A stretch of DNA of 64,000 nt from Lysinibacillus sp. SGAir0095 (GCF_005491425.1 NZ_CP028083.1:2976001-3040000), one strand, 5' to 3'. Positions 44,274 to 54,185 are shown, counted from the first letter of the stretch. Program-made: numbers and translations. Notes: generated by a model from the letters alone, not told the origin.

Positions 44274-45110
44274 TTAATGCAGATTAAATTTACGATTCGT
44301 ATACCATTGAATGATGTTAATCAGCAGCAATAAGGCAAAGGATGTAACAAGCATTACAGTTGCAATTGCTGTAGCCCCAACATAATCGTACTGTTCTAGT
44401 TTCGTCATTATTATCAATGGCGTAATTTCTGTTTTCATCGGCATATTTCCCGCTATAAATACAACCGATCCATATTCGCCTAGAGAACGTGCAAATGCTA
44501 AAGAAAAGCCAGTAATAATAGCTGGCAGCAGCTCTGGGAAAATTACCTTCGAAAAGGTCTGAAGACGAGTGGCACCAAGACTTGCAGAAGCTTCTTCTAT
44601 TTCACTGTTAAGATTTTGCAACACCGGCTGTACAGTTCTTACGACAAATGGCAAACCTATAAAAGTAAGAGCTATGATGATCCCAAGTGGTGTAAATGCA
44701 ATTTTGAAATCAAAAAACTGTCCTACCCATCCATTTGGTGAATATAACGTGGCAAGAGCTATACCAGCAACTGCTGTTGGTAAAGCAAATGGAAGATCTA
44801 CTAAACCATCTACTATTCTCTTCCCAGGAAACTGATAACGAACTAATACCCATGCAATTATCGTTCCAAAGATTACATTTACAAGACCAGCAACTAGTGC
44901 AGTACCAAAGCTTAGTTTATAGGATGCGACTGCACGAGGATGTGCGATTGTTTCCCAAAACTCACTCCAGCTCATTGATAAAGTATTAAAAAATACCATT
45001 GACAACGGAAGCAACACAATAATACTCAAATAGAGCATCGTGTACCCAAGTGTTAAGGTAAAGCCTGGTATAATTGTGTTCTTTTTACGTTTTTTTAATG
45101 TTAATTCCAT
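44274..45110 (-). CDS. cysT: Sulfate ABC transporter permease CysT
   Basis: 278 residues with six membrane segments. LVDLPFALPTAVAGIALATLY and ASLGATRLQTFSKVIFPELLPAIITGF (EAA loop) identify CysT; AFARSLGEYGSVVFIAGN follows. It forms the channel with CysW. AAAAGGAGG precedes the ATG. Confidence 0.93.
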   Translation of the reverse strand: MELTLKKRKKNTIIPGFTLTLGYTMLYLSIIVLLPLSMVFFNTLSMSWSEFWETIAHPRAVASYKLSFGTALVAGLVNVIFGTIIAWVLVRYQFPGKRIVDGLVDLPFALPTAVAGIALATLYSPNGWVGQFFDFKIAFTPLGIIIALTFIGLPFVVRTVQPVLQNLNSEIEEASASLGATRLQTFSKVIFPELLPAIITGFSLAFARSLGEYGSVVFIAGNMPMKTEITPLIIMTKLEQYDYVGATAIATVMLVTSFALLLLINIIQWYTNRKFNLH

Positions 45111-45252
45111 ATGTACCTCCTTTTAACCCAATGGATTCATTTCAAGTATGTGAAATGTAAGGAGATTTCCAAAATCGGAAGCCTCCTCGGATTTTCACTG
45201 GGGGGTTTCAACTTGAATGGTGGGATAGACCCACATTTTCCAAGCACTTCAG
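45111..45252 (-). other. sbp-cysT intercistronic region with hairpin
   Basis: About 140 nt without a gene. AATGTGGG and CCCACCATT (minus strand, about 45216-45238) form a hairpin without a T-run. It may stabilise the upstream sbp message, as binding proteins are usually needed in excess over permeases. Confidence 0.35.
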
Positions 45253-46281
45253 CTATTGATAAATTTCATCAAACGAACCACCATCTGAAAAATGTGTTTT
45301 TTGAGCTTCTTGCCACCCACCAAAGTCTTCAATTGTTATCAAATCTAAAGATTGGAATTGATCACTATATTTTTCCAGAATCTCTTCATTTCGTGGACGA
45401 TAGTAATTCTTAGCGGCTATCTCCTGGCCCTCATCCGAATATAAGTATTCCAAATAGCCTTGTGCCACCTCCCGTGTCCCTTTCTTATCAACAACTTTGT
45501 CAACAATTGCAACAGGTGGTTCTGCTAAAATACTTATCGAAGGTGTTACAATTTCAAACTCATCCACACCTAATTCATTTATGGAAAGATAAGCTTCGTT
45601 TTCCCAAGCGATTAATACGTCACCAATTTCACGTTCAACAAATGTTGTTGTTGAACCCCTCGCACCGGAATCTAGAACTTCTACATTACCAAATAACTGT
45701 TTTATAAATTGCTTAATTTGTTTTTCATCACCATTAAACTTTTTATCTGCATAGCCCCATGCAGCCAGGTAATTCCATCTTGCCCCCCCACTTGTTTTTG
45801 GGTTTGGTGTAATAACCGACACATCATCTCGTACCAAGTCATCCCAGTCTTTAATTCCTTTAGGATTTCCTTTACGAACTAGGAATACCATTGTAGATGT
45901 ATATGGAGAGGAATTATTCTCAAATTCCGTTTGCCAATCCTTGTTTAATAATTCGCGTTTTTGTGCAATCTCATCAATATCGTAAGCTAGTGCTAGAGTG
46001 ACAACATCTGCCTCGAGCCCATCGATTACAGCTCGACCTTGTTTACCCGAACCGCCATGGGATTGTTTGAAAGTCACCTCTTCGCCGGTTTGTTCTTTCC
46101 AATGATTTGCAAATGCTTCATTGAATTCAGCATATAATTCACGTGTTGGATCATATGAAACATTTAATATCTCGACTTTCCCCTCGCTATTTGCCTGTTT
46201 GTCATCACCACATGCAGTTAAAAGCAAAGCTGCAGTAATTACACCAGCTAGTAATACAGATTTCTTATTTTTTCTCATCAT
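45253..46281 (-). CDS. sbp: Sulfate-binding lipoprotein Sbp
   Basis: 342 residues. Signal peptide with lipobox LLTAC (Cys about 24). The mature protein is a sulfate/thiosulfate-binding protein: [45 protein letters not shown] (in part) and [16 protein letters not shown]. First gene of the sulfate uptake operon. Two start codons are adjacent (46281 and 46278) behind GGGGGAGAG. Its leader carries sulfur-leader element D. Confidence 0.92.
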   Translation of the reverse strand: MMRKNKKSVLLAGVITAALLLTACGDDKQANSEGKVEILNVSYDPTRELYAEFNEAFANHWKEQTGEEVTFKQSHGGSGKQGRAVIDGLEADVVTLALAYDIDEIAQKRELLNKDWQTEFENNSSPYTSTMVFLVRKGNPKGIKDWDDLVRDDVSVITPNPKTSGGARWNYLAAWGYADKKFNGDEKQIKQFIKQLFGNVEVLDSGARGSTTTFVEREIGDVLIAWENEAYLSINELGVDEFEIVTPSISILAEPPVAIVDKVVDKKGTREVAQGYLEYLYSDEGQEIAAKNYYRPRNEEILEKYSDQFQSLDLITIEDFGGWQEAQKTHFSDGGSFDEIYQ

Positions 46282-46301
46282 TTCTCTCCCCCTTTAAAAA
46301 A

Positions 46302-46365
46302 TAAAAAGGCTGCATACACTTCCTTTGAAAAGGAAATGGTGCAACCTTCAGTGTGTCTGATCGGT
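46302..46365 (-). promoter_or_regulatory. Sulfur-leader element D before sbp
   Basis: The core at 46365-46344 reads ACC-GA-UCAG-(5 nt)-CUGA-A-GGU. Both stems differ from the other copies but keep pairing, which is the strongest covariation evidence. GGU starts the terminator stem GGTTGCA / TGCAGCC plus TTCC / GGAA, followed by TTTTT. A TAATAT box just upstream would start the RNA close to the core. Confidence 0.85.
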
Positions 46366-46537
46366 ACATATTATTTGTGTATTTACGATTTGCTTGCTGT
46401 ATTTGAAATATACATTAATCAAATTTTTCCGATAAGTCAACAAGGAATTTAAAGTTTTCTTAAAATTTTAATAACTGAAAATTTAATTTGACTATTTCTA
46501 CAAAAATAGTATACTTTAAATCAAAGATCTATAGTCT

Positions 46538-46565
46538 TTGGAAATTTATTGGCATAGAATATAAT
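46538..46565 (+). promoter_or_regulatory. Candidate sigma-A promoter of cysH-sat-cysC
   Basis: TTGGAA at 46538-46543, a 16-nt spacer, then TATAAT at 46560-46565. The predicted transcription start falls at about 46571, the first base of the leader hairpin. Confidence 0.6.
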
Positions 46566-46570
46566 ACAAT

Positions 46571-46650
46571 GCTGACTAGACAGACTAGAGGCGTTTTAAT
46601 GTAACCTATTTTTTCTTTTGGGTTGTATTAAAACGCCTTATTTTATTTTA
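46571..46650 (+). promoter_or_regulatory. Sulfur-leader element E before cysH
   Basis: The core at 46571-46592 reads GCU-GA-CUAG-(5 nt)-CUAG-A-GGC. GGC begins the terminator stem GGCGTTTTAAT / ATTAAAACGCC (with an inner GTAACC / GGGTTGT extension), followed by TTATTTTATTTTA. The terminator ends just before the AAGGAGG of cysH. Confidence 0.85.
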
Positions 46651-46662
46651 AGGAGGTACTTT

Positions 46663-47364
46663 ATGCTAACTTACACTAGTTGGGACGAATCAACGTTTCA
46701 ATTTGAAGTAGATGACGTCTATAAAGGTTCATTAAACGTTTTAGAATGGGCTTACTCTCACTACGGTGATGAAGTAGTGTATGCATGTAGCTTTGGTATT
46801 GAAGGTATCGTGTTAATCGATTTAATCTCTAAGGTAAAACCAAATGCGAAAATTATCTTTTTAGATACAGATGTTCATTTTAAGGAAACCTATGAAACAA
46901 TTGAAAAAGTTAAACAAAATTATCCAAACCTGCAAATTGAACTAAAAAAACCTGCACTTACATTAGAGGAGCAAGCACAGCAATTTGGTCAGGAACTTTG
47001 GAAAACAAATCCAAACAAATGCTGTGAAATCCGAAAATTAACACCACTGCGAGAAACTTTAAGTGGTTCGAAGGCCTGGATTTCTGGATTACGCCGTGAT
47101 CAATCAGATTCTCGTAAAAATACCGAGTTTATCAATAAAGATAATAAATTTGAATCAGTTAAAATTTGTCCTTTGATTCACTGGACTTGGAAAGATGTTT
47201 GGCGTTATGTTAGCAAACATAATTTAACGTACAATCCCCTTCATGACCAGGGATACCCAAGTATCGGCTGCTCACATTGTACAAAACCTGCCTTTACAAT
47301 GGATGACTTGCGCTCCGGTAGATGGTCAGGTTCAAATAAAACAGAATGTGGTTTACACGATTAA
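46663..47364 (+). CDS. cysH: Phosphoadenylyl/adenylyl-sulfate reductase CysH
   Basis: 233 residues, the same length as B. subtilis CysH. It reduces APS/PAPS to sulfite with thioredoxin. The CC...CXXC pattern (NKCCEIRK about 125 and GCSHCTKP about 208) binds a [4Fe-4S] cluster, and ECGLH near the C-terminus holds the catalytic cysteine. The ATG at 46663 has AAGGAGG 6-7 nt upstream; the frame before it overlaps the leader terminator. First gene of cysH-sat-cysC. Confidence 0.94.
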   Translation: MLTYTSWDESTFQFEVDDVYKGSLNVLEWAYSHYGDEVVYACSFGIEGIVLIDLISKVKPNAKIIFLDTDVHFKETYETIEKVKQNYPNLQIELKKPALTLEEQAQQFGQELWKTNPNKCCEIRKLTPLRETLSGSKAWISGLRRDQSDSRKNTEFINKDNKFESVKICPLIHWTWKDVWRYVSKHNLTYNPLHDQGYPSIGCSHCTKPAFTMDDLRSGRWSGSNKTECGLHD

Positions 47365-47370
47365 AAGAAA

Positions 47371-47396
47371 AGCTGCAAGTGCTCGCACCTGCAGCT
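47371..47396 (+). other. Intercistronic hairpin between cysH and sat
   Basis: AGCTGCA-a-GTGC-tc-GCAC-c-TGCAGCT forms a 12-position stem with one A-C mismatch and a 2-nt loop. No T-run follows, so it is more likely an RNA processing or stability element than a terminator. Confidence 0.5.
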
Positions 47397-47472
47397 AGAC
47401 ATAGACTTAACTTTCAAATGCGTTAATCTCGTGTCGTAAAATTTTAAAAACTAGATTTGGAGGAATTAACAG

Positions 47473-48612
47473 ATGAGCTTACAACCACACGGAGGAAAAT
47501 TAGTACAAAATTATAGTCCAAATGTAACATACGAAAATTTAACAAAGGAAATTCAGCTTGATGCCATTGCATTAAGTGACCTTGAATTAATCGGAATTGG
47601 TGCCTACAGCCCTATCGATGGATTTTTGGCAAAAGAAGATTATGAAAATGTTGTACAAAATATGCGTCTAGCTTCTGGCATCGTTTGGAGTATTCCAATC
47701 GCTTTACCCGTTACTGAAGAGATTGCAGCAGCTTTAGAAATTGGTGAAAAAGTAAAGCTAACTTACAACGGTGAAGTATATGGACTAATCGAGGTTAATG
47801 ATGTCTACACTCCTGACAAACAAATTGAAGCTCGTCTAGTTTATGGAACAGATGATTCAAACCATCCTGGTGTAAAGAAACTATTTGAACGACCATCAGT
47901 TTATGTTGGCGGTAAAACAACGTTAATTAAAAAATCAGAGAAGCAATTCCCTGCTTCTAGCTTTGAACCAAGTGAAACGAGAGCGATTTTTGCTGAAAAA
48001 GGCTGGAAAACAATCGTTGGATTCCAAACAAGAAATCCTGTTCACCGCGCCCATGAATATATCCAAAAAGTTGCATTAGAAACAGTGGACGGTCTATTTT
48101 TAAATCCATTAGTAGGAGAAACAAAATCCGATGATATTTCAGCGGAAATCAGAATGGAAAGCTATGAAGTATTACTAGATCAATATTATCCAAAAGAACG
48201 CGTACAGTTAGGCGTGTTCCTTGCCGCAATGCGTTATGCTGGACCAAGAGAAGCGATTTTCCACGCTCTTGTTCGGAAAAATTATGGATGCACACACTTT
48301 ATTGTTGGTCGTGACCATGCAGGTGTTGGCGATTACTACGGCACATATGATGCTCAAATCATCTTTGAAAACTTTTCGCCAGAAGAAATTGGCATTACAC
48401 CATTAAAATTTGAGCATAGCTTCTACTGCACAAGTTGTGAAGGTATGGCTACAACAAAAACTTGCCCTCACGATGCTTCCGCTCGCATCATTCTATCGGG
48501 TACAAAGGTTCGTGAAATGCTTAGAAACGGTGAAATCCCTCCTAGCACATTTAGTAGAAAAGAAGTTATTGAAGTATTAATTCGCGGTCTACGAAAAGAA
48601 GTTCATTCATAA
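47473..48612 (+). CDS. sat: Sulfate adenylyltransferase
   Basis: 379 residues. It makes APS from sulfate and ATP. The catalytic motif [11 protein letters not shown] (about 185) and [17 protein letters not shown], with [15 protein letters not shown] near the end, identify the Sat (not CysDN) family. A CTSCEG...TCPH cluster of Cys and His is present at about 316-335. GGAGGAATTAACAG precedes the ATG. Cistron between cysH and cysC. Confidence 0.95.
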   Translation: MSLQPHGGKLVQNYSPNVTYENLTKEIQLDAIALSDLELIGIGAYSPIDGFLAKEDYENVVQNMRLASGIVWSIPIALPVTEEIAAALEIGEKVKLTYNGEVYGLIEVNDVYTPDKQIEARLVYGTDDSNHPGVKKLFERPSVYVGGKTTLIKKSEKQFPASSFEPSETRAIFAEKGWKTIVGFQTRNPVHRAHEYIQKVALETVDGLFLNPLVGETKSDDISAEIRMESYEVLLDQYYPKERVQLGVFLAAMRYAGPREAIFHALVRKNYGCTHFIVGRDHAGVGDYYGTYDAQIIFENFSPEEIGITPLKFEHSFYCTSCEGMATTKTCPHDASARIILSGTKVREMLRNGEIPPSTFSRKEVIEVLIRGLRKEVHS

Positions 48613-48627
48613 AAAGAGGTGTGAAAT

Positions 48628-49224
48628 TTGAGTTCAAATATTGTATGGCATGATGCCTCCATCAGTAAATCCGAAAGAAGAGAAAAAAATACCCACCATA
48701 GCTTCATACTATGGTTCACTGGATTATCCGCTTCAGGAAAATCCTCTATTGCAAACGCATTAGCAAGAGCGTTATTTGAAAGAGGAAATCAAACCTTCGT
48801 ATTAGACGGCGATAATATTCGCCACGGGTTAAACAAAGACTTAGGATTTGATGAAGACTCCCGTAAAGAAAATATCCGAAGAATCGGTGAAGTATCCAAG
48901 CTTTTTGTTGAGAGCGGTCAAATTGTATTAACTGCCTTCATCTCGCCTTATCAAGAAGATCGCGATGTTGTTCGTGCGCTAGTAAAAGAGGGAGAATTTA
49001 TCGAAGTTTTCGTAAAATGCTCTGTTGAAGAATGTGAACGCCGCGATCCAAAAGGCCTTTATAAAAAAGCTCGCAATGAAGAAATTAAAAACTTCACCGG
49101 CATTAGTGCACCTTATGAAGCCCCAGTCAATCCAGAAATCGTTGTCGATAGTGAGAATTTTTCTATTGAAGAATGTGCTCAACAATTGATTCAAATTTTA
49201 ATTGAAAAAGAGTATATCAAGTAA
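48628..49224 (+). CDS. cysC: Adenylyl-sulfate kinase
   Basis: 198 residues. P-loop GLSASGKSS (about 32-40), [15 protein letters not shown], and [13 protein letters not shown] are APS kinase motifs. It phosphorylates APS to PAPS. The start is TTG at 48628 with AGAGGTG upstream. Last gene of the operon; sulfite reductase genes are not in this window. Confidence 0.94.
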   Translation: MSSNIVWHDASISKSERREKNTHHSFILWFTGLSASGKSSIANALARALFERGNQTFVLDGDNIRHGLNKDLGFDEDSRKENIRRIGEVSKLFVESGQIVLTAFISPYQEDRDVVRALVKEGEFIEVFVKCSVEECERRDPKGLYKKARNEEIKNFTGISAPYEAPVNPEIVVDSENFSIEECAQQLIQILIEKEYIK

Positions 49225-49230
49225 ATAAAT

Positions 49231-49274
49231 AAGCTGTTCAACTGTCTATAGAAGACAATTGAACAGCTTTTGTT
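49231..49274 (+). terminator. Terminator after cysC
   Basis: AAGCTGTTCAA-c-TGTCT pairs with GACA-a-TTGAACAGCTT and is followed by TTGTT. Confidence 0.8.
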
Positions 49275-49297
49275 ATTCAGCTTGTTGGTTACTCCCC

Positions 49298-50203
49298 CTA
49301 TAACCTTGGATCAACCGGATCCGCCTCCATCGCAAGCGTTCCAAGAACACATTCATGAATTCTTTCGATGGCTTCACCATTTACAAGCCTTTGGATTCCT
49401 TCCACTCCAAGGGAAAATTCCTTTAAAGCAAGCTTTTGCTTCTTGCCGATATTACGTTCCTTTAATCTACTCAGGTTTTCTGGCTGTAAGTAATCCATAC
49501 CATATATGATATTGAGATATTTTCTCCCTCTAACCTTAATAGCAGGTTGAATTAGCCTACCCTTATATTTTGAAATGAAGATCACTGGTTTGATCACAAT
49601 GCCCTCATGGCCATCACTTGTAATATCCTCCCACCATTTGATAACCTCTTCTTCACTTGCTGTATCATCAATAACCATAAATTCGGTTTCAACAAAGAGA
49701 TTATCCATCAAGGAAAATTCCTTGTTCATCTCCATGTGCCAAGTATGCGGCTTATCAAAGAAGGTTTCATTACTATGAGCGAGTACGTGGAATGGAGCGA
49801 TTTGAATCTGGTCAATCTCATTTATCTCCCAGCAGTATTTTTGAAATACTTCCTTGAAAACCTGGGCATTCGTAAGCTTCTCCCCATATTCAGCAAGCCA
49901 AGTTTCTAGGTACTCATTATTCACCACAGCACATTCAATCTTTTCTTTTAGTAAGGCACGATCTAATATCGCATTTTCAGCAACGTGGGCATACTGACTG
50001 CTAATGAGCTCTTTCGCTTTAAGATTCCATGGCATAATTTCAGCATCTACAAGAAGAAATTCCGTATCATATTTATTAAAGTAATCATTTGTAGTTAAGC
50101 TGTTATTAATTCTAGTAAGTATTTTATCTTCTGTTTTATTATCAAAGAACTTTCTTCCTGTACGTGTGTAGATCACACCCAGAGTTTCTCGGCCAACATA
50201 TTT
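49298..50203 (-). pseudogene. pnkp: Pnkp 3' part: RNA ligase domain beyond an in-frame stop
   Basis: Continues the Pnkp frame after a TGA at 50206-50204. The first codons read KYVGRETLGVIYTRTGRKFF, as in intact Pnkp proteins. It holds the rest of the adenylyltransferase ligase module (EFLLVDAEIMPW, EGIVIKP, GRKYLNIIYG, AIKVRGR) but not the active-site lysine, which lies before the stop. A possible restart at GTG 50176 has no good ribosome-binding site. Without readthrough the ligase cannot work. Confidence 0.85.
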
Positions 50204-51883
50204 TCACCCAGCCTCTTTATCTTTAAATAAATACAGAATCCCCCTGCTTCCCATATGCTTCTTCTCAGCAACCATCCGTTCAATCCCCAAACTTCGGTAG
50301 TAATCAATTGCTTCTTTTGGATGCTCTAGATAGTTTTCCAAAGAAGATGGGTTTGGTGTTGGACTCATCGTTGGTGGAATATACACCAATTCTTCAATCG
50401 GAACCGTAAAATGAGACACTGTATCGATAGAAGCAAGCGCATACTCTTTAGGAATTTTAATATTGCCTAATACATCAGTAAGAACCGAATAGCCATCCAT
50501 AAATTTAGCGATGTTCGGAGGGTTCAACCTTTTCTTTTTTAATTCGGTTAGAGGATTATTTTTGCCCTTCGAGTAATCCTCTTTAGCTTTTACGGCCACA
50601 AACTCTTGCTCCGGATAACGAAATGCTGTCAATTCTCCCCCAAACACGACTCCTTGGTCGATATTAATTGTATTGTTTATCACAAGTGGCTTCTGCTTAG
50701 GGTCATGCCCCCAAACGATTATTGTGCTTGATTTATGATGAATTGTCCAATCCTTCCGTATAGGTTTTCCTCTTTCATCCAGTCCTTCATTATCTCCATA
50801 ACGACAAAAATCACTGATGTCATAGGATTGCTTCCCAATGAATTCATCTTTTATCCCTGCATGAGTACATACCAGAGTTGGAATACCATTTTTCGTCAGA
50901 ACATAATGAGAAGGGGCTTTAAGAAGAAATGTCTTTAGCTCTTGTTTCAGTTGATCGGACTTCTCGTTTTCTGCATTTCGATCAAACTCTTCTTGTACTA
51001 GCTCGTCGCCATGAGTTAAGGTAACATTTTTACCATCCAGCCAACGAGCAATTTTCCACCCATGGTTACTATCAATCATGTAAGCCAGATTTTCTTTAAC
51101 ATGACGCAAGAAAAACTCCATTGTTTTTAAAGATTCTGGACCTCGACTCATCACATCGCCAAGCGATAAAAATTTTCTTCCCTCAGGATGAACGTAATAA
51201 TTTTGCTCATTTTTCTCATACCCCAACTTTTCAAGAAGCAGAATCATTTCATCATAACAGCCATGAATATCCCCAAAAATATCGATTCCATTACCAGTCT
51301 CTAGATACAATGGATTGTTCTTCCTTTTGATACCTTCAACTTCACTTACATCTGAGATAAAATAAGTCGCCAAATACCCTTCTTTTTTGATAAACCGCTT
51401 CTCTCTTTTAAAAACCTGATACTGCTGCTTGATTCGTTTACTTCCCCGCGGATTTTCCCGGATTTTATCACGTTCAAGTAAAACAGCTTGATCTACATCC
51501 ATTACAAGTGACACAACAGGTACATGATGCTTTCTAGCAAGTTCTATATATCTTTTTCGATCATCTGGATATAAATGAGTGGCATCTACAAATGTAATTT
51601 TATTTAACCTACATCTTGCCTCGATGGATGCTTCCATTAAAGAAAAGGCTTCTGCAGAAATTCTTTGATATTCATCATATAAGCTTTCTGATACGTCCTT
51701 CCACCTATGATTCCAGTCGATAAATTCCGTATCACTGACGAGCACTCGATAGGCATCTGAGCTGATAATTTCAGAAGGCATTATTTGACCCTTGTCTACT
51801 AATTGATTTAGAAAGGTCGATTTACCACTATTTGATGGACCTACCAGTAAGACAATGCCAGCATAAGGCAGAACAATTTCCAT
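50204..51883 (-). pseudogene. pnkp: Pnkp 5' part: polynucleotide kinase-phosphatase ending in a premature TGA
   Basis: 559 codons of bacterial Pnkp, an RNA end-healing enzyme. The kinase domain has P-loop GPSNSGKST (about 15-23). The phosphatase has FGDIHGCYDE, LGDVMSRGPES, SNHGWK, THAG and NIDQGVVFGGELTA, keeping the metal ligands. The ligase motif I KKHMGSRG lies just before the stop. The kinase and phosphatase modules may still be made. It starts 6 nt after hen1. With the next part it would be 861 residues, the normal Pnkp length. Confidence 0.87.
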
Positions 51884-51889
51884 GGTTTT

Positions 51890-52190
51890 TTACAGCCCCT
51901 TTCTCGTAAACATGCACATTTGGGTTGGGTATCCGTACATTTCATGTTCCTCGCCTATCCCATCAAATGTGATGTCGTATGCATTTTCACTGTTTTGCAA
52001 TTGGCACCATGTTTGAAATTCTTCTCTTGTCCATTCAAATCGATGATCGTCGTGTCTAAAATCTTCATCCATACTATATACTTCGTTGTATTCTTGATTT
52101 GGCGTGGTGATGAGTAACACTCTTGGCTGGTAATTTTGCAGGATTGTCCCCATGATTTTAGGTAAACGATACTCATCAATATGCTCTTTC
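51890..52190 (-). pseudogene. hen1: Hen1 3' part after a frameshift
   Basis: Frame resumes with EHIDEYRLPKIMGTILQ, then LLITTPNQEYN and FRHDDHRFEWTREEF, which hold the metal and substrate residues of the Hen1 RNA 2'-O-methyltransferase C-terminus. The first ATG (52153) has no strong ribosome-binding site and lies past the EH metal motif. Not a functional gene on its own. Confidence 0.82.
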
Positions 52191-53123
52191 GCAAAGAATG
52201 ATAATATCCTTGTTTTTTAAGCGTTCATCAAAGTAATAGAGGGAGCCGATAATCTGAGTTGGCATAACGAAATTCTCATTTTGTTCTACCTTTTCAAAAC
52301 GTTTGAGAGCTTTAAGGATAGCAGCTTCAGATGGTTCAACAGCTAGAATTTCTCTAACGCCGCTGACGAAACCTAACTTTTCGGATAGCTTTCCTTCACC
52401 TGAACCGAAGTCCACTATGCTCTCTTTGTCGTCTAATTGATTTACTTTTTGGATTATCTTTTCGTAGCGAAGGTCGTTTAATCTTAGTTTGGGTTCTGAT
52501 TCGTTATGAAAAGTTTGCTTGGTTTGTATTTCAAGTAATCGATACACTTCTTCAAAACGAAGTGCTTGTCGTAAGATGAACTCCCTGTGTGGATGCTCGT
52601 CCAGCCAGCCCTCACCATATCTTCTGATTTTATCGACTTCCTTTTCATCGATATAATAATGCTTATAATTATCTAAAACCGGGATCAACACAAAGAGTTG
52701 ACGAAGACCCATTTGAAGAGTTGTTGAACCTTTAATAGTGATGTATCTTGCCGTACTCTTCTCTTTAAAATCCATATTATAATCGATTTCACCATAAGTA
52801 ATGGAGACCTCAAAACCTAAAGGGTAAAATAGCTCCTGAATTTCTGAATCTGATAAATGAGAAGCTACTGGCCCAAAGGAAAATTCCAATGGAAATAGAT
52901 GATTTACCCAGGGTTCATATTCCTCCTTTGGCTTTCCATTAATTGCCGTTCCTAGAGCCGTTCTCAAAAACGTACAAAAGATACTGCTTACTACGAATTC
53001 ACGGTCATTGATATAGGAAGTGATATCGTAGGCTTTTGAATTATTCCTCGAAAGCTCAATTGAATCTGGCGTAACAAAAAAAGTAACTTCAACCTCTTCA
53101 TCATTAAATTGGCTAAAAAACAT
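52176..53123 (-). pseudogene. hen1: Hen1 5' part: N-terminal domain and half of the methyltransferase
   Basis: Encodes the Hen1 N-terminal domain, which activates the Pnkp ligase, at about 1-200. The SAM-binding start of the methyltransferase follows (IVDFGSGEGKLSEKL, VEPSEAAI). The frame ends KDIIILCERAY at a TGA, where CEVIEHID is expected. The total hen1 length of 1234 nt fits loss of 5 nt in the EVIEH motif, which carries catalytic metal ligands. 3'-terminal RNA methylation would be lost. Confidence 0.82.
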
Positions 53124-53128
53124 TCTTA

Positions 53129-53314
53129 CTAAATGGCCATTAACACTTCTTCATAAAGATTATTTGGATTCTTCGCCAGCAAATACGAAAGTATTTTCAC
53201 ATTTTGCCCCGTCCCTCGAATCGTTAACTGCATTTCACGTAACACCAACTTTCTAAGTAAAGTCATTCCAGTTTTATACAATATATCATACTTTTCCATA
53301 GAAATTCTCGCCAA
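53129..53314 (-). CDS. Small unknown ORF upstream of hen1
   Basis: Up to 61 residues (TTG start) or 56 (ATG at 53299), basic and helical: EKYDILYKTGMTLLRKLVL, KNPNNLYEEVL. I do not recognise it. It ends 5 nt before hen1 on the same strand, so it may be the leading gene or a remnant of the RNA-repair operon. No convincing ribosome-binding site. Confidence 0.3.
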   Translation of the reverse strand: MARISMEKYDILYKTGMTLLRKLVLREMQLTIRGTGQNVKILSYLLAKNPNNLYEEVLMAI

Positions 53315-53379
53315 AGAATGCTACATACCGCATATGAAGTTTTTATCAATAGAAATTATTCACCAAATAGTGCTTTAGC

Positions 53380-53469
53380 TTATTTATGGGGTACCTTCCA
53401 ATAGAAAACTCCACCTGAAAGTTCTTCATCCTCCTTACGATATTTAGTAGAATGAATTTCATGGTTCAT
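53380..53469 (-). other. Possible 29-codon gene fragment
   Basis: A short frame MNHEIHSTKYRKEDEELSGG ending FYWKVPHK has protein-like composition but no start signal. It could be the 3' remnant of a gene that once preceded the Pnkp/Hen1 cassette. Low certainty. Confidence 0.2.
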
Positions 53470-53524
53470 GTATATTAAGTAAAAGCCCAGGAATGGCGAT
53501 AGATTTTATGTGAGGTGTTTCTAG

Positions 53525-54118
53525 ATGACAAATAGTGATCCTAAAGTTGTTGAATTTTTAAGCAAACCTTCCAAGTGGAAAAAGGAGTATGAGAAGTTAC
53601 GAAATATCATTGTGGAATGTGATGAGCTTACGGAGGAATTTAAGTGGATGCATCCTTGTTATACGCATGAAAATAAAAACATCGTGTTAATCCATGGATT
53701 CAAAGAATATTGTGCCCTTCTTTTTCACAAAGGTGCCTTGTTAAAGGATCCCCATGGAATTCTAATCCAACAAACCGAAAATGTACAAGCTGCTCGCCAA
53801 ATTCGATTTACCAACATTGATCAAATAATTGAATTGGAGGCTGTCTTGAAAGAGTATATTCTTCAAGCAATTGAAGTTGAGAAATCAGGCATGGAAATTG
53901 AATTTAAAAAGACCACAGAATACACCATTCCTGAAGAATTTCAAATTAAATTAGATGAAATCCCAGAGTTAAAAGCCGCTTTTGAGGAATTAACACCGGG
54001 ACGTCAAAGAGCATACCTTCTTCATTTTTCTACACCCAAACAGTCCAAAACCCGCGTGGCAAGGATTGATAAGTGTATACCTCAGATACTTGAGGGTAAG
54101 GGGCTAAATGATAGGTAG
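53525..54118 (+). CDS. ydeI: YdeI-like protein (DUF1801 plus YdeI/OmdA domain)
   Basis: 197 residues, the length of B. subtilis YdeI. The N-terminal DUF1801 domain (LTEEFKWMHPCYTH, IHGFKEYCALLFHKGALL) is followed by a YdeI/OmdA domain (IPELKAAFEELTPGRQRAYLL, AKQSKTRVARI-like tail). Function unknown. ATG at 53525 behind GAGGTG. Confidence 0.88.
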   Translation: MTNSDPKVVEFLSKPSKWKKEYEKLRNIIVECDELTEEFKWMHPCYTHENKNIVLIHGFKEYCALLFHKGALLKDPHGILIQQTENVQAARQIRFTNIDQIIELEAVLKEYILQAIEVEKSGMEIEFKKTTEYTIPEEFQIKLDEIPELKAAFEELTPGRQRAYLLHFSTPKQSKTRVARIDKCIPQILEGKGLNDR

Positions 54119-54185
54119 ATGATTGTTGTAAAATCAGACCGTTAATAGTGTAAGAAACATCGTAAGAAAAATAGTCTGTAAATAT

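Larger units (their letters stand above)
46282..46662. other. Divergent sbp / cysH control region
   Basis: Holds leaders D (minus) and E (plus), their promoters and about 170 nt of AT-rich sequence between. No gene seen. Confidence 0.7.

Noticed and set aside
45111-45413. 100-codon plus-strand ORF opposite sbp
   Set aside because: Mostly antisense to the 3' end of sbp; no start signal or recognisable domain.
36735-46650. SAM-I (S-box) riboswitches or T-boxes in the sulfur leaders
   Set aside because: None of the leaders has the SAM-I junction or kink-turn sequences or the T-box AGGGTGGNACCGCG element, and they are too short (about 60-80 nt including the terminator).
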